Shown here one piece after another: positions 1-10,565 of a DNA stretch of 64,000 nucleotides (positions are counted from its first letter, which is position 1; each line of letters opens with the position of its first letter). Made by a program: the position numbers and the translations under genes. This DNA is from Ashinkailepas kermadecensis (Eukaryota > Arthropoda > Thecostraca > Neolepadidae). The notes beneath the pieces were generated by a model. That model saw only the letters and a list, made by a program, of their open reading frames with translations, had not been told where the DNA came from and did not search any database. The DNA is taken from positions 145,470 to 209,469 of the forward strand of contig JAOTOM010004002.1 of NCBI GenBank assembly GCA_034440615.1, in the 5' to 3' direction.

Positions 1-174
1 CTCAAATTGTGCACACACCTACATGAGTATCTAGTCTATCTTGTTTGAAAAGATCGACGTCCGGTCATGCAGTTATATCATAAAGACGTCATAAGCGAAG
101 TCTATGGGCGCTCATATATTGGATAATGATTAGTTAGCGTTTGCTATGCGAGCATTCTGCACTGTAAATATGAC

Positions 175-1259
175 CTAATAATTGCTCCGCAGAATAGATC
201 CAAGGTCTCTTTGTTTTAAGTGGCTGAGATTATGCCAAAATATATCTCTAGGATACGACACACAGGTAAAATACGGGTTGCTGAAGGCACGTCGAGTCGC
301 GTTTCCGTCGTTAGACGTACCTGAACCACCCGCACGTGGCTGATCCACTACAAGACCCAGTCTCTCCCGGAACTGCTGCTGTAATTCCTTCTTTCTTTCT
401 TTCACATGCATCTTGTTTTCTTGGCCAAACACCGCCCACACTTTGACCTCCAGGCGGTCAGAAATGTGGAGAAGGCACTCAAAACATCGAATCCAGGTAT
501 GCATAGTTGAGAGACCGAGCTGGCATGTACCCTCGCGGGCAGGTCGAGCCGCGACAGCAGACAGGTCATTTATCTGATGAGGTGTGCACCCACAGATGGT
601 GCATGTAATGCTGCTGCCGGTGTTGATCAGAGCGTTCGCCACCTTGCCGTCAATCATGGTGAGTTGAAGATTGTACGCCACTCTGAGACTGGTGCCGTCT
701 GTTGCGGCGACGTAGGTCGGCCTCAGCAGACGTATTTTGGATTTAACACTGTCTCGTTCTTTCCGGGAGGCCTTTGCTGTCTCGCGCTTGTACTGGATCC
801 GCAACGGCCGGCAGAAGCGGATTGAGGACGGCGTGGGTTGGTCCAGACGCAAGTGCCACCCACTGTTAGTTGTAAAGGCACCAGAGTGGTACCGAACAGA
901 TTTTGTTCTGCAGCTTTATCGCCGTTTCCCATCTGTTTGTATACAGCTTGCCATGTGGTCTCGTCAACTTCTAATTTGACGTGAAGCTCAGCCAAAGTGT
1001 GGGGGCCGCGGTAGCTCAGTCGGTAGAGCGTCGGCCACTTGATCGCAAGATTGTGAGTTCGAATCTCGCAACCGGCGGCATTTACCGAGTCCACCCGCGA
1101 CCAATCGGCGTGAGAGGTTGGCGACGCTATATGACCTAGCGGTTGAATGCGTCGTAAAAGAACCCAAGGTTCGGCCAAAGTGTAGGTGCTGGATGACGTC
1201 GACGGCTGGTCGGCAGGTGAAGCTGAGTCCATACGGGCGACAGACGGCAGACATGCCAC
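175..1259 (-). pseudogene. Transib-like (RAG1-core-related) transposase relic, C-terminal half
   Basis: Read on the minus strand, about 845 down to 175 is open for 225 codons and carries a run of motifs that I recognise from Transib-type DDE transposases, the family related to the RAG1 core: SIRFCRPLR, then MIDGKV, a C-x2-C pair (CTICG), a LHxWIRxFECLLHIS-like block (here TMHTWIRCFECLLHIS), KERKKELQ, GLVVD and GGSGTSNDGN followed by an RR pair. The block preceding it (LFGTTLVPLQL, about 870-900) lies in another frame, so there is a frameshift near 845. A SINE (1001-1173) cuts the reading farther upstream; coding-like sequence resumes beyond it to about 1259. In an intact transposase this protein cuts and joins element ends in the nucleus. 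Here frameshift, insertion and the missing N-terminal catalytic Asp region make it non-functional. The family call rests on remembered motif order, not a search; another cut-and-paste transposase is possible. Confidence 0.55.
1001..1173 (+). mobile_element. tRNA-derived SINE with TSD, inserted in the Transib-like relic
   Basis: The head (about 1010-1080) resembles a tRNA, with an A-box-like TAGCTCAGTCGG and a B-box-like GAGTTCGAATCTC. The body (about 1090-1135) is ACCAATCGGCGTGAGAGG and the following bases, shared with the SINEs at 12.4 kb and 54.7 kb. GCCAAAGTGT lies immediately before (991-1000) and after (1174-1183) the element, which I read as the TSD. The insertion splits the minus-strand transposase reading. 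It is not a tRNA gene: no cloverleaf with a standard acceptor stem is clear, and the tRNA-unrelated body follows directly. A SINE of this kind would be transcribed by RNA polymerase III and moved by a partner LINE. Confidence 0.75.
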
Positions 1260-1480
1260 CAGCCGCTGCGTCGTATGATCCAGGAGAGCCTGTAGACACC
1301 TCAGCTGACGTATCGGTGAATTGCATGCTGCTGACTGCCGGTTAGCACTCTACCTTGGCCTCATACACCTTTCCATAGGCGGGCAGGATGTCTGTCTTCC
1401 GCCGCATCATTCGTCACTCGGCGGACCACACGGTAGCCGTGCACAGACAAGCCAGCTGACACACACATTGCCAGCGCCCG

Positions 1481-1546
1481 GTGGGGACGAGTGGTCTAGG
1501 GGTAAGATGTTCGTCTCACAATCGAAAGATTGTGCGACGAACATCT
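1481..1546 (+). repeat. SINE tRNA-like head turned into a long hairpin
   Basis: GGGACGAGTGGTCTAGGGGT (from about 1486) matches the tRNA-like head of the SINE at 12.35-12.52 kb (read there on the minus strand). The SINE body does not follow. Positions 1505-1546 instead form an inverted repeat with two 19-base arms, one mismatch and a GAAA loop. It looks like a broken SINE head extended by a foldback copy of itself. Confidence 0.5.
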
Positions 1547-1589
1547 TCGGATTGGCTCACTTTAGAGCTTTTGAGAGCCCGGCGAATCT

Positions 1590-2156
1590 TGCTGGGCCGA
1601 TTCGGTTATTCCTGTCGCAGCACGAAAGCAGCGTCCTTCATGTCCTCAGCACAAGCACTTTGCCTAGCAGCCTCCACGAGGTGCCGATAACTATGCTGTT
1701 GAGCAACTCTTGAGGACGCCCGACGCTGAGAACGGGCGTTGAGCTGATCGTAGATTCTACCTGGTCGCCCTCGCGCTTCCTCCACGGCCTCGTCACCAAG
1801 GCGGGTCTCGACTTCATCATCACTCATGACGTGGTCACCACGCTTCAAGGACACTGAAAACACCTCGTCTCCCGAAAGATAAGTCGCAAACTCGGACTTC
1901 TGAATTTACCCTGGGCTCGCTCACACTTAACCGACTTTCCTTTTAAGTTCTTGGTGATCAAGTCTGTCGCCTTTTTCGTGTCCACAATCGACGACTCACT
2001 CGGGAGATAGTCCTGAGGGATTTTCCCCATAACAAACTGCAAACTATAAGTAAATACATGAGCATAATAGTTCCCGCGCCCAAACGTCTTTGCAGTGGTT
2101 AGCAAGTTCACTAATTCCTCTCTGCTGACGCGCACGTCCATGTTAACTGAACGCAA
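1590..2156 (-). pseudogene. Possible upstream piece of the Transib-like transposase
   Basis: Two minus-strand open stretches (2156-1845, 103 codons, and 1863-1606, 85 codons) lie upstream of the Transib-like relic on the same strand. The second is rich in Arg, Glu and Ala (for example MSDDEVETRLGDEAVEEARG), as N-terminal regions of such transposases can be. I recognise no specific domain. Position and strand are the main reasons to link them to 175-1259. They may be unrelated spurious frames. Confidence 0.22.
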
Positions 2157-3483
2157 AATCCAACCACACTGACCCGACCATTACAGGCAAGGACAGCTCC
2201 ATTTCCACGGGAAACGCTCTACGTGACTTATCTCGACTCAGTCGCCTCGTCAGTTAGGGGATTTTTTTTTTGCACAGCGACCGCTGGATCAGGCTGCCCG
2301 GTCAAAACGCCCCGTCAGCCGGCGCGTTGCGGCGTCCCACTGTGGTTTCCCCGTACCGGCCACCGCATGGCACCGCGACCTGCCGAGATACAATTGATCA
2401 CTCCCGGTGTTAGAGCAGATAGGTGCAGCTGAAACTTACGGTACATATAGTCAAAGGATCGCTGATTTCATTGTGATTGGTCTCTGGTTGTGCGCTGTTG
2501 TGCGTTTTTTTTAAACCTTAATCGAACTTGGAGGTACTAAAAATTTAGCGACTGTTGTAATGACTTATTTTTTAATCACAAATAGCAAATTGTGAATCGT
2601 TCTATGCCTTTTTGAATTGCTTAACGCATTGAGAATGTTCTCAGCTATTACTTCATATCTCACTTGTCCAGGTTTTTAGAATGCATCTACCTTTACCAGT
2701 CGTCAAACTCCGACAACCTTTGTGCACACGTGCGTCGTTTTTTCCTACACGTAATGTTGTCCATGTTCATGGACTTGTTACTATATCAAATTTTGTTAAA
2801 ATTGTCATAAAAACTGTGACCTGGTGTGCGTCAAGCATTTGCTGATACAATGGCGCCACGAATATGGCATCAAAAAATGGTCGAGAAGTGTATTTCTGGC
2901 AAGTTTTGTCCTTGAGTTATCACACTGTGCGGCGGTCAGTGCCGACCGCCGCTGACCACGCCGTCCGGCCGACCGGTCGTCGGACGGACCGAGAAGCAGG
3001 ACCGACCCGGGTGGAGGGTCTGTCAGTGTCAACCTCACAAACTTTGTTGTTATTTGGGCTTTCGGGCGCTTCGACTGTTCTGGTCATATTGCGCCTACCC
3101 GCAAAAACTTCGTGGCGCCGCACCCGAGGCACGCTCATGCGACTGAGAGCAAAGTGGAATGAAATCCGCACCTGAGTTGAAGACAATGTGCGGAGCTGAA
3201 GCGTGAAAACTTGTTCATGGTCCATGCGATGCTAAAGAGCATTTAATAAGCTGATTGACAGCGGTTTTGCAGTTAAAACAAACTATAGCGTCCACTCCTT
3301 ACGTCACAGCGTCATCCCTCAAGATGCATGCCAAATGTTGAAAGCCTGGAAGGACCTCAACTATCCCTCCAGATGTCTACGTCCAGTATATACACCCTCC
3401 GACCGATGGAAGCAGGGCAGCGGTAGATAAGTAGCTACACAGGACAACAGGTCGCGCTGTGGCCAGACTACACCAGAACACGC
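2157..3483. other. No gene recognised
   Basis: Mixed-composition DNA with short frames on both strands (for example 2864-3175) and no recognisable domain. A T-run lies at about 2261-2269. I see no repeat shared with the rest of the window. Confidence 0.5.
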
Positions 3484-3575
3484 GGCCGGCTCACACAAGT
3501 CGGGACATCCTGGGGCGGCCCTAACTAGAGGCCGGCTCACACAAGTCGGGACATCCTGGGGCGGCCCTAACTGGG
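3484..3575. repeat. 46-bp tandem duplication
   Basis: GGCCGGCTCACACAAGTCGG begins at 3484 and again at 3530. The two 46-bp copies are almost identical, indicating a recent duplication. They end where the LINE reverse transcriptase reading begins. Confidence 0.85.
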
Positions 3576-5156
3576 GGTAGTGCAGAAGCAACTCTATCTC
3601 TACCTGAACGCAAACCACCTACTGGCCCAAACTCAGCACGGCTTCAGACCACGCCACTCTACGGAAACCGCTCTGATTTCGGTCACGGACAAAATACTAG
3701 CAGCAATGGACCGTTCGGAAGTAGCTCTCCTTTGCATTCTGGACCTCAGTAAATGCTTCGACGTAATAGATCACACCAAACTGCTCACTAAACTAGAACT
3801 CCATGGAATCGATACTGACTGGTTTAAGGCTTATCTGGGAGGTCACACGCAGGCTGTTAGCATCTCAGATCAACGCGGAAACAGGCATCTCTCCTCCTTT
3901 CTTCCGAACAACATAGGTGTTTTTCAAGGCTCATCACTAGGTCCACTCCTCTATTGCATCTTTTCGAACGACCTCAGTTTGCACGTCCCGGTAGCACACG
4001 TCACTCAGTTCGCAGACGACACCCAGGTCCTCATCTCCGGTCGCAAATCTGATCTCCAAAATCTGATAAATCAGATGGAGACATGTCTGAACCAACTTTA
4101 CGACCACTTCCTGGAAAACGGTTTGAAGGTAAACCCAACCAAAACTCAGCTTCTCACGTTCGGATCGCGTCAAAATCTTCGCAATATTACCCCGATACGA
4201 GTGTGCTTTAGGGACGCCGTGATAGATGAAAGTTATTCGTGTAGGAACCTTGGGGTGACATTTGATCGCCACATGTCGTGGGATTCCCATGTAGCTGTTG
4301 TGGTTCGCAAGTGCACTGGATTCCTACTGGCCCTGAGCCATCTGCGTCACCATCTGCCAACCAGTACCCTCTTCACTATAGTCAATAGCCTAGTTATATC
4401 CAATATCCGCTACTGCATATCTGTTTATGGGAACGGGTCGGCAGCAAACATCCACAGACTAGACAAGATCATTAACTTCGCCACTAGAGTCGTGTCAGGT
4501 CTACGGAAATTTGATCATATTTCTGATGCCCGTAACGAGTTGGGTCTCCTCACCACAGCTGATCTGCATCTATTTCACAGCCTTACTTTGCTCCACAAGA
4601 TCATTCTGACGGGTGAGCCAACACACATTGCGGGTCAAATATCTGCAAACTCTACCCTGCGAAACCGTCATACGCGTGCAGACGACCACCTGCACCTGCC
4701 AGCCATACACAGAGAGGTGGGCCGCAGGAGATTTCTCTGCTCGTCTGTCTTCCACTATAACAAACTCCCTACTGAAACAAAAACATTGAAGCTGTCTAAC
4801 TTCAAGAAGCATGTACTAGCTTATCTCCACGAGCAACACTAGTCACACAAAACAAAAACTTGCAAAACAGATTTGTGTACACCAAGCACTCACATTTAGG
4901 CCATCGCTTTCATATCACTTCCATAAACTACTCGTTTACAGCTCGTTTTGCAAGCACGGTGTGTGTAGTGCATATAGTGATATGGGTATTGTATTATGTT
5001 GGTGTTTGATGGTTTGTTGCGCATCTGTTCCCACTATTGACCACAAATCTATCCTTTCTTTGTAAATATCTGTGAGTTATACCCAGACTGTCCATAATAG
5101 CCGCTATACGTGGAGGGCATGTATTGTGAAATAAATAAATAAATAAATAAATAACT
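3575..5156 (+). mobile_element. 5'-truncated LINE, CR1/L2 superclade
   Basis: A LINE copy lacking ORF1, the endonuclease and the N-terminal RT fingers. It consists of the RT frame (3580-4842), a 3' untranslated region (4843-5128) and an (AAAT)n-like tail (about 5129-5155). Loss of the 5' end and retention of the 3' tail are the usual signature of incomplete target-primed reverse transcription. The tail type and protein sequence suit the CR1/L2 superclade; the exact clade (L2, Crack or Daphne) cannot be settled by eye. Confidence 0.8.
3580..4842 (+). CDS. LINE reverse transcriptase, 5'-truncated but open
   Basis: 420 codons without a stop. RT landmarks appear in order: HGFRPRHSTETAL (about residues 20-32, finger/palm), LLCILDLSKCFDVIDH (palm motif A; most relatives have SKAFD), QGSSLGPLLYCIF (motif B), TQFADDTQVL (motif C, with the two catalytic Asp of the FADD box), then KVNPTKTQLL and NLGVTFDRHMSW (thumb side). 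The C-terminal part, including NIRYCISVYG and a FHYNKLP-like stretch, is typical of CR1/L2-type ORF2 ends. The enzyme would copy element RNA into DNA at a nicked chromosomal target. Without its endonuclease domain the copy cannot move itself. The long open frame and intact FADD suggest relatively recent insertion. The Met at 3580 is simply the first in frame, not a true start. Confidence 0.85.
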   Translation: MQKQLYLYLNANHLLAQTQHGFRPRHSTETALISVTDKILAAMDRSEVALLCILDLSKCFDVIDHTKLLTKLELHGIDTDWFKAYLGGHTQAVSISDQRGNRHLSSFLPNNIGVFQGSSLGPLLYCIFSNDLSLHVPVAHVTQFADDTQVLISGRKSDLQNLINQMETCLNQLYDHFLENGLKVNPTKTQLLTFGSRQNLRNITPIRVCFRDAVIDESYSCRNLGVTFDRHMSWDSHVAVVVRKCTGFLLALSHLRHHLPTSTLFTIVNSLVISNIRYCISVYGNGSAANIHRLDKIINFATRVVSGLRKFDHISDARNELGLLTTADLHLFHSLTLLHKIILTGEPTHIAGQISANSTLRNRHTRADDHLHLPAIHREVGRRRFLCSSVFHYNKLPTETKTLKLSNFKKHVLAYLHEQH

Positions 5157-7170
5157 AGAGGCGCGTCCCATCACCTTGTCGTGTCCGCACTATAGCACAA
5201 TTATAAATTATTCGTGAAATAGGGTGGAATATATCACTTTCTGAACACTCAATCGAAAACCTTCTCCAAGAAGTATCGACATCCTGCTCCCTGATGCGTG
5301 CTTATGAAGTCTTCATGTCTCCTTTCTAACAGTATCTCGTATATAAGTGTCATCTTCATGCTCTCGATAAGGAATGGTGATACACGAACATTTCGCAACG
5401 CAAGTTGAGGTAAAGGGATTACCTATAATGTGACCTACACCATCGGCTTACATTTTAGTCTAAGACATCAAAAGCGTTTTAAATAACACTAATTCCTTGG
5501 CAAATTTCGACATCCTACTGTTCTCGTTTCGACGTCTCATACCTAACGAAAAACCATTATTTTAACCCTGCTATGGCATAACATGTATTATATACTATAT
5601 ACTATATATACTATGGTATATATGCATGACATATACCATATATATTACTACTACGGTGTTATATTATATCAGCGTGACGTATTCGAGGGTGGGCAAGCAT
5701 TTGTGTAATGAAGTAATTAATTTTTTTTTAACTTTCTCCCGGATATTTCTCGCGATTTTCGTTGCATCCCACGGAGTGTCGAAACGAAGTGTCGAACGTC
5801 AAACGGGACGACACCGTCACTTTATGACTCTGAATATACTCCACACTTAACTCACGAGAACCCAGCGGAAGTGGTCACGTTGAGCGCGGTATTTTTGCGG
5901 CAAAGATCAAAGCATCAAAGTGCTACATAGTCCGCTATGAGAACCCGAACATGGTCCGCCCGTTGTGAAAACCAGAGCCATGGTAGATTCGTGACATGGC
6001 TCCGGTCCGAACCCGGAAACCGCTTGGACTCCAGGAATACATGCGGTTTGTGGCCCAGGATTGGCAAGAGGCTTTGATAAAATTGCAGGGATTATTCATC
6101 GGCCAGAGGACTATGCATGTTGATCACAATCCTCAATGGATTGCAATCAAATCAGATCCGCAATTCTGATCATGAAATGGATTGCAATCAAGTTCGCAAT
6201 CCATTGAGCAATTCTTTGTTTAATACCCATTGATGGCTGCACCATTCACAATAGTACCTTGAACTTCTGCTGAACTCTTCCCGAGTCCGGTAGTTGCCTT
6301 ATTGACTTTGGAAGCTACCAGTGCTAAGGGGATGACTACCGCTTAGAACACCTTGGTCTCAACAACCTTGTCACCTTGACGTTTTTGTTACTTGATGAAT
6401 TACAGTACAGCAGGAGACCATCAACGTTCTTCGGATTTACTTACATGAATCATTGTAAGTGCAAACATGTACATCACTCGGAAATTAAATACGCACCACG
6501 TTCATATACCCAATTCCGTCATTTACCTCTGATAGCCACAGATGCACCTAGGGAAATGTCTCCATTGGGAAACCTTATGGAGTCGAAAAGTAGCTCGAAA
6601 AGTATTAAAGGTACGTCTAAAATAAGGGGTATTTCAATTTGTCGGTGCATGTTACAATGATGTAAAGTGACTTGTATTTTGGAAATATTGATACGGTGCC
6701 AGCTGTTTTGGAAACGCTCCGAATGACAGAAGAAATGTGCTCTGAATGCCTAGTTAAGGATATTTAAATGAAGACGGTCTGCATGTCATAATAGGTCGAT
6801 TCAGTGAGATGACCTTTACTTCGGGATATAATCAGAACAGTTCCTTGGATAGCAAACATGTATTACGGCCGAGGGTTATGGGAGACTACTCCCATGTATA
6901 TACCGCATATAAGTTCATGAATGATAGAGTTCCAACCCACCCGATCCAACCAGGGTGTGCGATCCAAATCAAACGATTTTCAATCCTGAAAAAAATCGTC
7001 ATGGCGCTTCGAGTGATAACCCATTCACTACACGCTATACATGCTATCAATGTTTATTCCTTGCCAGTTTTCATCCGAACAATTCCTCTCAAGTCGGCGT
7101 TATTTGTGTTCGAGGAATGCCATTTGTGGCTGTACTTGTATCCACGGTCAGTCGCGTGGATTCAGTCGGT
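5157..7170. other. No gene recognised; AT-rich tract and a short inverted repeat
   Basis: A TATA/ACTATA-rich run occupies about 5586-5650. TCAATGGATTGC (6133-6144) is the exact reverse complement of GCAATCCATTGA (6196-6207), and GGATTGCAATCAA also recurs as a direct repeat between them. No frame in this stretch shows a recognisable domain. Confidence 0.5.
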
Positions 7171-9178
7171 CACCGTTATGTGACCACGGTGTACCACGCG
7201 ACCTGCGTGCCCCAGCACCGGGCGCTCGTCCACCATTATCACCGTTATGTGACCACGGTGTACCACGGCGACCTGCGTGCCCCAGCACCGGGCGCTCGTC
7301 CACCATTATCACCGTTATGTGACCACGGTGTACCACGCGACCTCCACGCTCCCCTTCCTTTTACCACGGTGTCCACCTGCATGCCCCAGCACCGGGCGCT
7401 CGTCCACCATTATCACCGTTATGCGACCACGGTGTACCACGGCGACCTGCGTGCCCCAGCACCGGGCGCTCGTCCACCATTATCACCGTTATGTGACCAC
7501 AGTGTACCACGCGACCTGCGTGCCCCAGCACCGGGCGCTCGTCCACCATTATCACCGTTATGTGACCACGGTGTACCACGCGACCTGCGTGCCCCAGCAC
7601 CGGGCGCTCGTCCACCATTATCACCGTTATGCGACCACGGTGTACCACGGCGACCTGCGTGCCCCAGCACCGGGCGCTCGTCCACCATTATCACCGTTAT
7701 GTGACCACGGTGTACCACGCGACCTGTGTGCCCCAGCACCGGGCGCTCGTCCACCATTATCACCGTTATGTGACCACGGTGTACCACGCGACCTGCGTGC
7801 CCCAGCACCGGGCGCTCGTCCACCATTATCACCGTTATGTGACCACGGTGTACCACGGCGACCTGCGTGCCCCAGCACCGGGCGCTCGTCCACCATTATC
7901 ACCGTTATGTGACCACGGTGTACCACGCGACCTGCGTGCCCCAGCACCGGGCGCTCGTCCACCATTATCACCGTTATGTGACCACGGTGTACCACGCGAC
8001 CTGCGTGCCCCAGCACCGGGCGCTTGTCCACCATTATCACCGTTATGTGACCACGGTGTACCACGCGACCTGCGTGCCCCAGCACCGGGCGCTCGTCCAC
8101 CATTACCACCGTTATGTGACCACAGTGTACCACGCGACCTGCGTGCCCCAGCACCGGGCGCTCGTCCACCATTATCACCGTTATGTGACCACGGTGTACC
8201 ACGCGACCTGCGTGCCCCAGCACCGGGCGCTCGTCATTTGTACAGGTGGTCGTCCACCATTATCACCGTTATGTGACCACAGTGTACCACGCGACCTGTG
8301 TGCCCCAGCACCGGGCGCTCGTCCACCATTATCACCGTTATGCGACCACGGTGTACCACGGCGACCTGCGTGCCCCAGCACCGGGCGCTCGTCCACCATT
8401 ATCACCGTTATGCGACCACGGTGTACCACGGCGACCTGCGTGCCCCAGCACCGGGCGCTCGTCCACCATTATCACCGTTATGCGACCACGGTGTACCACG
8501 GCGACCTGCGTGCCCCAGCACCGGGCGCTCGTCCACCATTATCACCGTTATGGCACGGTGTACCACGGCGACCTGCGTGCCCCAGCACGGGGCTCGTCAC
8601 CGTTATAGTGACCACGGTGTACCACGCGACCTGCGTGCCCCAGCACCGGGCGCTCGTCCACCATTATCACCGTTATGCGACCACGGTGTACCACGGCGAC
8701 CTGCGTGCCCCAGCACCGGGCGCTCGTCCACCATTATCACCGTTATGTGACCACGGTGTACCACGGCGACCTGCGTGCCCCAGCACCGGGCGCTCGTCCA
8801 CCATTATCACCGTTATGTGACCACGGTGTACCACGCGACCTGCGTGCCCCAGCACCGGGCGCTCGTCCACCATTATCACCGTTATGTGACCACGGTGTAC
8901 CACGTGCGCTGTCCATTATACTTATGAGGGTAGCGACCTGTGTGCCCCAGCACCGGGCGCTCGTCCACCATTATCACCGTTATGTGACCACGGTGTACCA
9001 CGCGACCTGTGTGCCCCAGCACCGGGCGCTCGTCCACCATTATCACCGTTATGTGACCACGGTGTACCACGGCGACCTGCGTGCCCCAGCACCGGGCGCT
9101 CGTCCACCATTATCACCGTTATGTGACCACGGTGTACCACGCGACCTGCGTGCCCCAGCACCGGGCGCTCGTCCACCT
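7171..9178. repeat. 69-bp minisatellite array, about 29 units
   Basis: The unit GTGACCACGGTGTACCACGC, continuing through CCCCAGCACCGGGCGCTCGT to CACCATTATCACCGTTAT, is 69 bp (for example TACCACGCGACC at 7921 and 7990). A frequent variant has one extra G (CCACGGCGACC), giving 70 bp. Units are nearly identical, with local breaks at about 7340-7378, 8234-8250, 8550-8605 and 8905-8935. Because 69 is 23 codons, long frames stay open on both strands; these are by-products of the repeat and not genes. The array stops at 9178, about 60 bp before a LINE ORF1-type region. Confidence 0.95.
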
Positions 9179-9239
9179 CAATGACGGTGTGTTGCATAAT
9201 TTCGCGTTGAACGGTTGTGCATTGTGTAACTGAACGGGC

Positions 9240-10565
9240 AACTTGTGGGATATAAAGGACCATTCAACCAGGTACCCTCACAGCGAGGTCCTTTCGTAGA
9301 GAGGCTCGTAGAAGAGACGTCGAGCGCCCCCACGCTCAAGAGTGACATCAGCAAGCAACACAAGAACCCGAAGAAGCCCAAGAAGCAGGAAGACAAGAAG
9401 AGCAAGAAGCAAGAAGACAAGAAACAGACATCAAGCAACAAGAGCTCCAGGCACCCTTGATGAGCGCATCTGCGACTCTTGAAGGAAGCCCACCCACAAC
9501 AAATCCCGAACTCCTATCTCCCAGCTAACCTTGACCCTCCGGAGGAAACCTAGCGGTGACGAGCCCACTGCTCTGGACTATTGCGACCTTGACAGGGAAC
9601 AAAGGGCAAAAGCTCTGTCCAGGATGCAACGAATCCCGAATTTTCAGCCAGGAAGGCCACCTTGCCGGTGGGACGAGCCAGACCCTCACACAATGACAGG
9701 AACACCAGCGTTTAACGCCTATTCGGAACAAGGCGACCTAGTGGGCACCTAAACCGAACCGCAGCACAACATCACACGAGTCTTCCTTCACTCACGTACA
9801 GTCACTACCTCACATCCTGAACACATCATACCATCCCTCGACACACCACCCACATAATCATACGCACACAGAACAGCGCCGATACACAAACGCTACTCGC
9901 CATAAACACATTCAAGAATCAGCACTGTCCGTTCGCATTGCACAGCACCCTCAACACCAGCCGGGGCTACATCTTTGCCCCAGAGCTGGATAACATTCCA
10001 CTAGCCAACATTGCAATACTGCTTGCCGCCACGGCCACAGTAGAGCACATCAGACGGGAGGAAAGAACCGCACACATCATGTTACTGACTTTCAACACAC
10101 AACAGCTCCCACCACACGCACACATGCACGAGAAGCGATATGACGTACGTCACTATGTGCCTCTTCCACTACGCTGCCACCGCTGCATGCGCTACGGCCA
10201 TGGTGAACGTGCGTGAACGTCACCAGAGTCACGCTGAGCCCGGTGTGCAACACACCACTCAACATCCGACTGCACATCAACCGAAATGAGATGTGCAGAC
10301 TGTGATGGGCCGCATCCTGCCACTGACCACGACTGCCCCAAATAGGTATTCGAGAGAGGTGTGCCGGCATACGGCAGCACAGAGCACACCACACGCCACA
10401 GCACGCCAACACCTGCGTTTCACAAAACGCAACAGCTATCTCACCTCCAAAACCCCACCCGCCGCTCGGCGCAGCTACGCAGCTGCGCTTTCCTCACTTC
10501 CGGGACCCACACCTAGGCCAGCACCAATAACGCGTTCGTGGCCGGCGATTTTTCAGATTTTCGTT
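9240..10565 (+). pseudogene. LINE ORF1 (gag-like) relic, I/Jockey type
   Basis: Broken plus-strand reading in several frames. It starts with a Lys-rich stretch (about 9360-9430; KKPKKQEDKKSKKQEDKK), consistent with a basic nucleic-acid-binding N-terminus. The clearest block is 9938-10216: GYIFAPELDNIPL, then YVPLPLRCHRCMRYGHGERA, a CCHC zinc knuckle start. After a frame change, about 10275-10340 reads CADCDGPHPATDHDCPK, the typical next knuckle of I/Jockey ORF1 proteins, followed by ARRSYAAAL near 10470-10490. ORF1 proteins bind the element RNA in a ribonucleoprotein. No endonuclease or RT follows, so the copy is 3'-truncated or rearranged near 10565. The neighbouring 69-bp array could be its 5' region. 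Clade assignment is inference. Confidence 0.65.

Noticed and set aside
1012..1080. A genuine tRNA gene
   Set aside because: A and B boxes are present, but the acceptor stem is not clear, a SINE body follows directly, and TSDs flank the whole unit. The same holds for 20265-20340 and 12440-12516.
7627..8820. Frames of 150-317 codons on both strands
   Set aside because: They exist only because the minisatellite unit is 69 bp (23 codons); opposite strands are open equally and the peptides simply repeat with the DNA unit.
7171..9178. CRISPR array
   Set aside because: Units are contiguous 69-bp repeats without unique spacers, in eukaryotic DNA.
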